Part shown: positions 1 through 6,113 of the stretch, one piece after another
How positions within the stretch are numbered: position 1 is the stretch's first letter
Layout: each line of letters opens with the position of its first letter
Assembly (NCBI GenBank): GCA_027306845.1
Contig: DAHUYY010000105.1
Location: 1 to 6,779, forward strand
DNA: 6,779 nucleotides
Direction: 5' to 3'
Origin: Vulcanimicrobiota bacterium
Lineage (GTDB): Bacteria > Vulcanimicrobiota > Vulcanimicrobiia > Vulcanimicrobiales > Vulcanimicrobiaceae
Translations under genes and position numbers: made by a program
Notes under the pieces: generated by a model
What the model was told of the DNA's origin: nothing
What the model saw: the letters and a program-made list of their open reading frames with translations, nothing else
The model's database searches: none

Positions 1-58
1 AGAGCGGGAGCAGCGCCGGCAGCGCCGGCAGCTCCGGCGAGAGCGCTGCCTGAAGCAT
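1..58 (-). CDS. N-terminus of an unidentified protein, cut by the window edge
   Basis: A reading frame opens with ATG at 58-56 on the minus strand, 3 bases after the TAA stop of the methyltransferase-like gene, and stays open to base 1. The 19 visible residues read MLQAALSPELPALPALLPL. They are rich in Leu, Ala and Pro and could be the start of a hydrophobic N-terminus. A membrane protein such as a NuoN-type respiratory subunit would fit, but 19 residues cannot establish this. The close spacing and shared strand suggest it is the third gene of the aroA transcription unit. No clear Shine-Dalgarno sequence precedes the ATG, so translation may depend on coupling to the upstream gene. A 9-base unit repeated about 2.3 times at 11-31 explains the repeated Leu-Pro-Ala. 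A chance open frame cannot be excluded on this length. Confidence 0.4.
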   Translation of the reverse strand, partial: MLQAALSPELPALPALLPL

Positions 59-61
59 CGC

Positions 62-1270
62 TTAGACGGGCGGTTCGCTCGTCCCTGAATCGGGCGGCTC
101 CCACTGCCACCCAACCCCGGTGCCGGGCGCACCCGGTTGCGGAGGCACCGCAAACGGTGGTGGAAAGGGAGCGCCGAAGGCCGGTTGTCCCTCGTTCCCG
201 CTCCCGATATCGCCCGGCGGCCCGAAGCCCGCACCCGGCGGCGGCGAAAAATTCGGCGGCGGTACGAAACTCGGTGGGGGCACGAAACTCGGTGGCGGCA
301 CGAAGGTTGGCGGCGGAGCCGCTGTGTGTGGCGCGGAGAAGCCGGGGGGCACGCCGGGCGCGCGAATAATCGGAGTCTCGGCAGGCACCGGGGGCGCGGG
401 GAGCGGCGGAAATTCGTAACCATTCTCGGGAGTGATCTCATTGTGCGCGACGCGTACGTCGACGCTTCTTTGTTGTGTCGCCGCGGCGGTCGCCGCGCGG
501 CGTTCTTCGAGCAGCGGTGGTCGCGCGGTGAAAAGCGGTGCAGGCAGATCGCCGACGGCGGCGCCGACGAGAACGTTGCGAACCGGAGGTAGAATCTGTG
601 CGTCGGAGCGACGGGCGATCGTTCGTAACTCCTCGATGATCTCTTCGGGCGCCGCCTCAGCCTTCATCGTGTCGAGCAATAACGCGACCGTGTCGCGCAA
701 ATATTGCGGCGGCGGTACCTTGGCAAAAGCCAAGGTGTGTTGAGCGAGTTCGGCCTTGACGCCTTGCATGAGTCGCTTCCAATGATCGATATTTTGGTAG
801 CGCTCGAAGAGCCCCGCAGTGCGCTTCGCTTGGGCATAGAGCGATGCGATACGCTTTCCAAGCGGGTCGGATGGGGGGGCGGGTTCGACGACCGCAACGC
901 GCCCCGCGACGCGTGCGAGTTCGCCGAGAATCTGCGAATGGAAAAGCGGATCGACTTCGTGGAGATAGTGATAGGCGAGGCCCACATCAAAACTCGCCTC
1001 GCGTGCGGGAATCACCGACGTGCTTCCACGGAGAAGCGTCGCTCCGATATCGGCGTATTCGGCAATGGCGAGGTCGCGTGACTCGATGACGGTGACCTCT
1101 GCACCACGTTCGAGAGCCGCACGTACCGCGCGCGCTTCGTCACCGTAACCGCAGATGAGGATGCGCTCGCCCGCGCGTAAGCCGATAGCATCCCAAATGA
1201 GCGCCTCGATATAGCGAGCCTCGGCTTCGAATTCTTGGACCGAATAAACGTAATCGGAGAGCTCCATCAC
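62..1270 (-). CDS. SAM-dependent methyltransferase-like protein with proline-rich C-terminal tail
   Basis: This 402-residue protein has two parts. Residues about 15-240 look like a class I SAM-methyltransferase fold. Strand 1 and its glycine loop are ERILICGYGDEA (35-46), an acidic residue ends strand 2 (VTVIES, Glu63), and SFDVGLAYHYLHEV (93-106) and GRVAVVEP (123-130) suit strands 4 and 5. The glycine loop is atypical because it lacks the acidic residue usually two positions before the first glycine. Residues about 287-402 are a proline/glycine-rich, probably disordered tail with a tandem PPPSFV-type repeat at 322-345. No signal peptide is visible. The start can be GTG at 1270, giving a 4-base overlap with aroA, or ATG at 1267, giving a TGATG overlap; both suggest translational coupling. 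The substrate is unknown. Lacking a clean motif I, it could also be a non-catalytic Rossmann-fold protein. Confidence 0.8.
   Translation of the reverse strand: MMELSDYVYSVQEFEAEARYIEALIWDAIGLRAGERILICGYGDEARAVRAALERGAEVTVIESRDLAIAEYADIGATLLRGSTSVIPAREASFDVGLAYHYLHEVDPLFHSQILGELARVAGRVAVVEPAPPSDPLGKRIASLYAQAKRTAGLFERYQNIDHWKRLMQGVKAELAQHTLAFAKVPPPQYLRDTVALLLDTMKAEAAPEEIIEELRTIARRSDAQILPPVRNVLVGAAVGDLPAPLFTARPPLLEERRAATAAATQQRSVDVRVAHNEITPENGYEFPPLPAPPVPAETPIIRAPGVPPGFSAPHTAAPPPTFVPPPSFVPPPSFVPPPNFSPPPGAGFGPPGDIGSGNEGQPAFGAPFPPPFAVPPQPGAPGTGVGWQWEPPDSGTSEPPV
251..318. repeat. 18-base in-frame tandem repeat encoding PPPxFV units
   Basis: Three consecutive 18-base units lie at 251-268, 269-286 and 287-304, followed by a degenerate partial copy at 305-318. 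The second and third differ by one base, and the first is more diverged. Because 18 is a multiple of three, each unit adds six residues (F-V-P-P-P plus S, T or N) to the tail of the methyltransferase-like protein. Near-identical neighbours indicate expansion by replication slippage or unequal recombination, and copy number may vary between strains. Confidence 0.8.
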
Positions 1271-2544
1271 GCGCTCACTCGTTCCAGCCGTTCGAAGAAG
1301 TCCGGAAAACTCACGTCGACTTCGTCAACGGAATCAACCTCAACCGGGCCGGCGGCACAGCCGAGCATCGCTGCGGCCATCTGAATGCGGTGATCTCCGA
1401 AGCTCTCCACCGGAATCTCGGAGGCGACCGGCGAGCCGCCGTCGATAGCGATTCCGTTGGGAAGATCTTCAGCGACGACGCCGACTGCGGCCAACAAACG
1501 GTGGATTGCCGCGAGTCGATCGGATTCTTTATCGCGCAGATCGCGGACCCCGGATATCGTCGTTCGGCCATCGGCGAATGCTGCGGCGATGGCGAGGAGC
1601 GGCAGTTCGTCGATCGCGCGCCGCGCGCTCTGCGTATCGATTGCGGTCGCGTGCAACGTCGCGTGTTCGACGAAAAGATCGCCGATCGGTTCGCCGTTGC
1701 ATTCGCGTCGATTCTTTCGTTCGATTTTCGCCCCCATGGCATCGAGCGCATCGAGCAGCCCCGTCCGCGTCGGGTTGAGGTTGACGTCGCGAATCAGCAG
1801 CGCGCTACCACGTGCGAGCGTTGCCCCGACGATGAAGAAGGCCGCCGCGGAGAAATCGCCGGGAACCGCGATCCTCTCTGCGCCTTGGAGTGTGGGCTCG
1901 TAGAGATCGATCTCGCTTCCATTCCACGAGATGCCGGCCCCCATCGCCGCGAGCAGCCGTTCGCTGTGATCGCGCGTCTCGCGGTCGCCGGAGATTTTTA
2001 GCGGCGTACGAGAGAACAATGCGGCGAAAAGCAATGCGGATTTTATTTGTGCCGACGGCTGAACCAAAATAATATGTCGCGAGCGATCGTTGCTCGCACC
2101 GTCGATTTCGATCGGAAGTTTACCCTCGGTACTGACGATGCGTGCGCCGAGTGCGCGCAGATGCGCGGCGACCGGCTCCATCGGGCGACGCGAGAGCGAT
2201 GCGTCACCGACGAATCGCGCCCGAATACCGAGGCCGGTGCAGAGGCCCAAGAGCATACGAACCGTGGAGCCGGAATTCATCGCGTCGATATCGCCATGAG
2301 GATCGTGGAGTGCGCCCCCGCGTACCGTGTAACCATCCCCGTCGCGTGCGATCTCCGCTCCAAGCGCGCTGAGCGCCACGGCGGTCGCTCGAAGATCGCG
2401 GCCCGGATTCAAGTTGGTAATTCGCGTCTCGCTCGCCGATGCCGAAGCGAGAATGAGAGCGCGATGCGAGATCGATTTATCGCCGGGTAGGGTGATCTCG
2501 CCGCGAAGAGGGTGAGATTCGAAGCGAGGGGAGCGCAAAATCAT
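1267..2544 (-). CDS. aroA: 3-phosphoshikimate 1-carboxyvinyltransferase (EPSP synthase), class II type
   Basis: This cytoplasmic enzyme of the shikimate pathway joins phosphoenolpyruvate and shikimate-3-phosphate to give EPSP, the precursor of chorismate and aromatic amino acids. The 425-residue length is normal for the family. Conserved segments appear in order: LPGDKSISHRAL (19-30), NSGSTVR (90-96), GDASLSRRPM (113-122), PSAQIKSALL (163-172), ETRDHSERLL (189-198), GDFSAAAF (229-236), NPTRTG (257-262), DELPLLAIAAA (312-322), LRDKESDRL (336-344) and FGDHRIQMA (382-390). The set GDKS, SAQIK, RDHSE and NPTR matches the four motifs used to define class II, often glyphosate-tolerant, EPSP synthases; the actual tolerance is not shown. 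The ATG at 2544 is the first start after an in-frame stop just upstream, and only a weak GATGAG ribosome site precedes it. It appears to lead an operon with the methyltransferase-like gene and diverges from oxyR. Confidence 0.97.
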   Translation of the reverse strand: MILRSPRFESHPLRGEITLPGDKSISHRALILASASASETRITNLNPGRDLRATAVALSALGAEIARDGDGYTVRGGALHDPHGDIDAMNSGSTVRMLLGLCTGLGIRARFVGDASLSRRPMEPVAAHLRALGARIVSTEGKLPIEIDGASNDRSRHIILVQPSAQIKSALLFAALFSRTPLKISGDRETRDHSERLLAAMGAGISWNGSEIDLYEPTLQGAERIAVPGDFSAAAFFIVGATLARGSALLIRDVNLNPTRTGLLDALDAMGAKIERKNRRECNGEPIGDLFVEHATLHATAIDTQSARRAIDELPLLAIAAAFADGRTTISGVRDLRDKESDRLAAIHRLLAAVGVVAEDLPNGIAIDGGSPVASEIPVESFGDHRIQMAAAMLGCAAGPVEVDSVDEVDVSFPDFFERLERVSA

Positions 2545-2630
2545 GGATACTCATCGTTCCACGCATGCCCACAGCGTTCCGGCACGGCGCCCGCGCTCGT
2601 CCGGCTTCGAGCAGTCGGGGTCGGCTATAG
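2545..2630. promoter_or_regulatory. Divergent intergenic region between aroA and oxyR
   Basis: These 86 bases separate the aroA ATG from the earliest oxyR start, and the gap is 119 bases if oxyR starts at ATG 2664. Both genes are transcribed outward, so at least the aroA promoter must lie here or just inside oxyR. I could not pick a convincing minus-strand -10/-35 pair. On the plus strand a TATAGG at 2626-2631 matches four of six consensus -10 bases but has no good -35. LysR-type regulators commonly bind such divergent gaps and control their own gene and the neighbour, which is the family expectation rather than something shown here. Confidence 0.5.
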
Positions 2631-2665
2631 GTGATTTCGAAGGCTTTCGCCGATATTATCGATAT
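2631..2665 (+). promoter_or_regulatory. Possible oxyR promoter and AT-rich operator-like element
   Basis: TATTAT at 2654-2659 matches five of six bases of a sigma-70 -10 box. Seventeen bases upstream, GTGATT at 2631-2636 keeps only the TGA core of a -35. The same patch holds GATAT twice (2652-2656 and 2661-2665) and ATAT-N5-ATAT symmetry at 2653-2665, an AT-rich island in GC-rich surroundings that could be an autoregulatory LysR-type site. It does not fit the four-ATAG/CTAT OxyR consensus well. If this promoter is used, transcription would begin near 2666 and the upstream GTG start could not be translated from it. Confidence 0.3.
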
Positions 2666-3635
2666 GAGCGATGTATTAGGAGAATCCTCGAAGCTCGTCG
2701 GGGGATCGTTACGCGACCTTCAGTACGCGCTTGCGGTCGATGCAAGCAAGAGCTTCAGCCGGGCGGCCGAGCGATGCGGGGTCGCCCAAGCGACCCTGAG
2801 CGGGCAGATTCGTCGCCTCGAGGATCGGCTCGGCATCGAACTCTTCGAGCGCGATGGACGAAGCATCCGCACGACGCCGATCGGAGCGCGGATTCTCAGC
2901 GAGGCCCGGCAGGCCGTGGAGTCGATCGCGCGCATCGACGAGCTCGCGCGCTTCGCCGCCGATCCCTTCGTCGGCGAAATACGCCTCGGGATCATTCCGA
3001 CGCTCGCCCCATACCTGCTTCCGCTCTTGCTGGCGAAGGCGCGCGAGAGGCTCCCGAAGGCACCGTTGACGATCGTCGAGGATATGACCGAGCGCGTCAC
3101 GGCGGCGCTTCGCACCGGGAAGCTCGATGCGCTGTTATTGGCAAGCGAGCCGGAGGCGCCCGGGCTCACCTCCGAGCTGCTCTTCGAGGAGCCGTTCTGG
3201 CTCGCCGTCAGCCGTAGTGCTGCCGGTCGTTATCGGGTGCCGGTCTCGCTCGCGTCGATCGACCCGGAGACGCTGATTCTTCTCGCCGATGGACACTGCT
3301 TGCGCGATCAGGCGCTCGCGCTCTGCGGCGAACCGCACCTCGCTTCGCGCGTCGGCAGCGACCTGCGGGCGAGCAGTCTCGAGACCGTGCTCAACCTTGT
3401 CGCTGCGGAGTACGGCGTCACGATCGTTCCGGCACTCGCCGTCGCTCGCTTGCGAAGCGAACATCGCGATGTCGCTCTTTTGCCGCTTGCGGGTGGTGCC
3501 TCGCGAGAGATTCGGATGATCTCTCGACCCTTCGCGCCGCGCCGCCGCGCGCTCGATGCGCTTGGAGCGTTGGCGAGCAGCTGCGGTCGGGAGGGGCTGG
3601 CTTTGGTGGGGAAGGTGGGACTCGAACCCACATGA
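2631..3635 (+). CDS. oxyR: OxyR-type hydrogen-peroxide-sensing LysR regulator
   Basis: OxyR senses H2O2 by forming a disulfide between two cysteines and then activates peroxide-defence genes. The winged helix-turn-helix covers residues about 27-86 (SFSRAAERCGVAQATLSGQI and LEDRLGIELFERDGR). The effector domain shows the OxyR hallmarks IPTLAPYLLP (122-131), TGKLDALLLAS (162-172) and DGHCLRDQALALC (220-232). Cys223 and Cys232 have the nine-residue spacing of E. coli Cys199/Cys208, next to His222, Arg225 and Asp226. RASSLETVLNLVAAEYGVTI (246-265) also resembles OxyR. The start is uncertain. GTG 2631 gives 334 residues, with about 24 extra before the usual OxyR N-terminus; ATG 2664 is the other in-frame choice, and neither has a strong ribosome site. 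The last residues VGKVGLEPT are encoded antisense to tRNA-Leu. No katG or ahpC neighbour is visible; the gene diverges from aroA. Confidence 0.92.
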   Translation: MISKAFADIIDMSDVLGESSKLVGGSLRDLQYALAVDASKSFSRAAERCGVAQATLSGQIRRLEDRLGIELFERDGRSIRTTPIGARILSEARQAVESIARIDELARFAADPFVGEIRLGIIPTLAPYLLPLLLAKARERLPKAPLTIVEDMTERVTAALRTGKLDALLLASEPEAPGLTSELLFEEPFWLAVSRSAAGRYRVPVSLASIDPETLILLADGHCLRDQALALCGEPHLASRVGSDLRASSLETVLNLVAAEYGVTIVPALAVARLRSEHRDVALLPLAGGASREIRMISRPFAPRRRALDALGALASSCGREGLALVGKVGLEPT

Positions 3636-3687
3636 GTTGCCTCGGCCGCTTTTGAGGCGGCTGCGTCTGCCATTCCGCCACTTCCCC
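3604..3687 (-). tRNA. tRNA-Leu, anticodon CAA
   Basis: A complete class II tRNA is read from 3687 leftwards. The 7-base-pair acceptor stem pairs 3681-3687 with 3608-3614. The anticodon stem GCCGC/GCGGC encloses loop CTCAAAA (3650-3656), giving anticodon CAA at 3652-3654, which reads leucine codon UUG. The variable arm has a GAG/CTC stem with a GCAA loop (3634-3643), as expected for leucine. The T arm is GTGGG/CCCAC with loop TTCGAGT. The discriminator is A (3607) and the CCA tail is encoded at 3604-3606. The 5' end lies 32 bases beyond the stop of the glycosidase gene on the same strand. No separate promoter or downstream T-run terminator is obvious. Its 3' half is antisense to the end of oxyR. 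Confidence 0.97.
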
Positions 3688-3719
3688 AGGGCTCGGCAGG
3701 GCGGATGGTTCGCGCCGCG

Positions 3720-6062
3720 CTACGGTGCTCCTGGAAGGCTGATATCGATCTCGGCGTGCCCTCGATAGCGCAATGCGACGAGCCGAGTGCCGGCCGGGCT
3801 TTTAACGCTCAGCAGATCGCCGCCGAGCGTGCGCAGCCGTTCGTCGCCCGCGGCCGTAAAGGCATCGATAGAAACGCAGCGCGACGAACATTTCAAGAGC
3901 ACGCGCAGTAGCGCGCGCCGCGGATCGAGGATGAAGGTTTTGGTAAAGTCGACCGGGGTTGCGGCGAGGTCGGGAGCGCGATAGCGGCAGATCAAGACCT
4001 GCGCGTCGGCGCTGCTGCGGTCCTCGCAGCGATAGGGGCGGTTGAATGTCCCAGCCTCGAAGGGATGCGTAAATGCCGCGATATAGTCGCGCTTCGATGG
4101 CGGCGGCGGCGATGCAACATCGTCGCGAAAGAGCCCGATGCTCGTGGCGAGGTTTTGCTTTCGTAGACGATCTTCAAGCACGAAGGAGCGCGCGCCCGCA
4201 TCGGCACTCACGATCAAACGGAGACGCGGATTGCGTAACACGTACGTCGGCGTTCCATCGGAGCGGATCGCCGCGACGAGCGCGTGCAGATCGTTATCGG
4301 CGTTCATCGGCCGTAGAGCCGGGAGCGGCGCCGTGCAGAGCACCCACGCAACGCGCGCGCTCGATGCGTTCACGCGATCGATGCGCCAATCGCAGGCGCC
4401 GCCCGCAGGAAGAATGCGCGCCGGAATGCTGACGCGTGCGGTGCCGAGGGCGAGCGCGACTTCTGGTAGCGCGCGCGACGTTCTCGCGAGATTGAAGGCG
4501 TCGAAGAGTGCCGATCGCCGGTCGGGGCTTACCAGCAACGTTGCATCTTCGATGCCGCCGTTGGTCGGCGAGATACCGTGCGCGCGCGCAGCCTGCGGTG
4601 AAGGAAGGAGCGCTCCGTGCCGGCGATAGCGTTCTAAACGCGCACGGACCGCAGGAAGCATGCCGCTCTCATCGGCGATCGGCGGAAGGACGAGCGCGCG
4701 ATATCGTGCGAGCGTTCCCGGTGCGGCGAAACGCAGATCGACGGCGCGACAGGTGAGCGTCAGTGCCCGGCACTGCATGAACGCGCGGATCGTCGCGGCG
4801 GCAAATGCGCCGACGCGTGCGTTGTCGACATCGCGGGAGGGATACGCACTCACCGGCCATGCGACGGCGAGGTTCGCATCAGGATGCAGGCGCGCGAGAC
4901 GGCGCGCGCCGACGCGACGTACCAGCGTACCGAAATCCGCCGTCGGTCGGTAACGCGCCTGCCGGGCGCCGCCCACGGAGAGTGCGGCATCCCATGCGTA
5001 GAGCGCATTCGCCCATGGCGCCTCCCAACCGGCCGGATTCATCGTATCCTGAACCGGAAAATTTACGATGGCTCGTGCGCCGAGTTGCAAGAGTTGGTGG
5101 AGGGCGATCGTGGTGTTTTCCGGCGCGGCGGGGCGTGGGTTGCTCTCGTTTGCCCCTTGCAGCCAACCGGCTTGAAATTCGCTCTGCATGACCGCGCGGT
5201 GTGCTTCGGTCTGCAGGAGCGCCGTCGAGAAAATAAGCTGTGCGAGATCGTGCGTGCCGATCCGAAAGGCGTCGCTCTGATACCAATTTCCCCATGCCCA
5301 GACGCCCGCTGCGGCGGGAACTTTGCTCTGGTAGGTGTTGATGAACAGCGGAACGTTCGGCCCGATCTCGCGACGCACGGCTCGTTTGAGCCAGCGAATA
5401 TAGGCATGCCAGTGCGGGGCGGGCCAGGTGTCGTTATCGATGTACGCTCCTTGGTCGTCGTCGAGCGCTACTGCCTCAACGTCGTTCGACCATGGAGCGA
5501 TCGCTACAAAGAGCGCGTGAAACCAGCGATGGACCGCAGCAAGATGCCCTTTGTTCGCCAGCCATTCTTTCGCAGCCGCGTCGGCGTGGGCGTTCTGGAA
5601 TGTCGCCGTCGCCGGATAACGCCCTTGGAGAATATCGTGCAGCGGCATGTGGTAACTTTTTCTGACGAGCAGCCATGCGGGATAGCCGCCGTTGCGCCAC
5701 TCATTGCGAATGACCGGCCCCGGTCGCACGATAATGCGAAAACCGTCGGCGGCAAGAAGCGCAAAGAGTCCGCGCACGTCTCGGCGAGGATTGGTGCGCC
5801 CGGTAAAATCAAAATCTCCGGGCCGCGGTTCCTGGAAGTTCCATGGAATATAAAGATCGATCGTGTTGATGCCCATCGCGCGATAAGCGCGCAGATCGGT
5901 AGCCCATTGCGAGCGCGGCGTCCGTTCGTAGAAGAAGGAGGCAGCATAAAGAAAGTGGTGGATGCCGCGCCGATGCGCCTTCCAAGCCGTCGGTGCGGGC
6001 GCGAGCGCGCCGATGAGGGCGAGTGCGAGCACGAAGGGAGCGTAGCGGCGGAGCTGCGGCAT
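3720..6062 (-). CDS. Secreted GH35-type glycoside hydrolase (beta-galactosidase-like)
   Basis: GH35 enzymes remove terminal beta-linked galactose or related sugars. The 780-residue protein starts with a signal peptide (LRRY then a hydrophobic core at about 9-22, with likely cleavage near residue 25), so it should be exported. Residues about 33-350 form the TIM-barrel domain, with DLYIPWNFQEPRPGDFDFTG (69-88) and RPGPVIRNEWRNGGYPAWLL (113-132) closely matching GH35 signatures. SEFQAGW (294-300) supplies the probable nucleophile Glu295. The acid/base segment, usually VxVENEYG, reads VALDDDQG (198-205), with Asp203 in place of glutamate. Residues about 396-497 resemble the Rossmann-like middle domain of large beta-galactosidases, and the remainder looks beta-rich. 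All eight cysteines lie in residues 431-729. A GAAGAG ribosome site (6069-6074) precedes ATG 6062. Substrate is unknown. Confidence 0.85.
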   Translation of the reverse strand: MPQLRRYAPFVLALALIGALAPAPTAWKAHRRGIHHFLYAASFFYERTPRSQWATDLRAYRAMGINTIDLYIPWNFQEPRPGDFDFTGRTNPRRDVRGLFALLAADGFRIIVRPGPVIRNEWRNGGYPAWLLVRKSYHMPLHDILQGRYPATATFQNAHADAAAKEWLANKGHLAAVHRWFHALFVAIAPWSNDVEAVALDDDQGAYIDNDTWPAPHWHAYIRWLKRAVRREIGPNVPLFINTYQSKVPAAAGVWAWGNWYQSDAFRIGTHDLAQLIFSTALLQTEAHRAVMQSEFQAGWLQGANESNPRPAAPENTTIALHQLLQLGARAIVNFPVQDTMNPAGWEAPWANALYAWDAALSVGGARQARYRPTADFGTLVRRVGARRLARLHPDANLAVAWPVSAYPSRDVDNARVGAFAAATIRAFMQCRALTLTCRAVDLRFAAPGTLARYRALVLPPIADESGMLPAVRARLERYRRHGALLPSPQAARAHGISPTNGGIEDATLLVSPDRRSALFDAFNLARTSRALPEVALALGTARVSIPARILPAGGACDWRIDRVNASSARVAWVLCTAPLPALRPMNADNDLHALVAAIRSDGTPTYVLRNPRLRLIVSADAGARSFVLEDRLRKQNLATSIGLFRDDVASPPPPSKRDYIAAFTHPFEAGTFNRPYRCEDRSSADAQVLICRYRAPDLAATPVDFTKTFILDPRRALLRVLLKCSSRCVSIDAFTAAGDERLRTLGGDLLSVKSPAGTRLVALRYRGHAEIDISLPGAP

Positions 6063-6113
6063 GCTCGGCTCTTCGGGTGAGGAAGCCGCGTACCTCGCGC
6101 GAAAGGAGCAAGC
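6063..6113. promoter_or_regulatory. Divergent intergenic gap with the esterase ribosome-binding site
   Basis: Only 51 bases separate the glycosidase ATG from the esterase GTG, and the genes point away from each other. AGGAG at 6104-6108, five bases before GTG 6114, is the clearest Shine-Dalgarno sequence in the window and decides the esterase start. On the minus strand GAAGAG (plus coordinates 6069-6074) sits six bases before the glycosidase ATG. No convincing -10/-35 pair was found for either direction. The gap is too short for two separate non-overlapping promoters with leaders, so promoters probably overlap each other or the neighbouring coding sequence. Confidence 0.55.

Noticed and set aside
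11..31. 9-base repeat as a regulatory iteron
   Set aside because: It has only 2.3 copies and is in frame with the probable left-edge gene, so a Leu-Pro-Ala coding repeat is a simpler explanation.
120..419. Glycine-rich plus-strand frame of 99 residues
   Set aside because: It is the complement of the proline-rich tail (Pro codons read as Gly) and its repeats follow from the tandem repeat in the sense gene.
1390..2001. 203-residue plus-strand frame opposite aroA
   Set aside because: It is fully within a well-conserved aroA, is rich in Arg and Asp/Glu in the manner of antisense translation, and shows no family motif.
2627..2663. Possible canonical OxyR binding site starting at ATAG 2627
   Set aside because: Only the first ATAG and a few bases fit; the second half-site at the required spacing has almost no match to the consensus.
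3535..3603. Terminator between oxyR and the tRNA gene
   Set aside because: Local inverted repeats in GC-rich sequence are weak and there is no T-run on either strand.
3418..3681. Minus-strand frame starting MAEWQTQPPQKR
   Set aside because: It is a translation of the tRNA-Leu sequence itself, a frequent false prediction, continuing antisense to oxyR.
3556..3768. Plus-strand frame containing WDSNPHELPRPLL
   Set aside because: This is the well-known spurious peptide obtained by translating the complement of a leucine tRNA gene; it also overlaps oxyR and the glycosidase end.
4884..6080. 398-residue open frame on the plus strand antisense to the glycosidase gene
   Set aside because: It overlaps strongly supported GH35 coding sequence, has no recognisable domain and no good ribosome site, and long antisense frames are common in GC-rich DNA.
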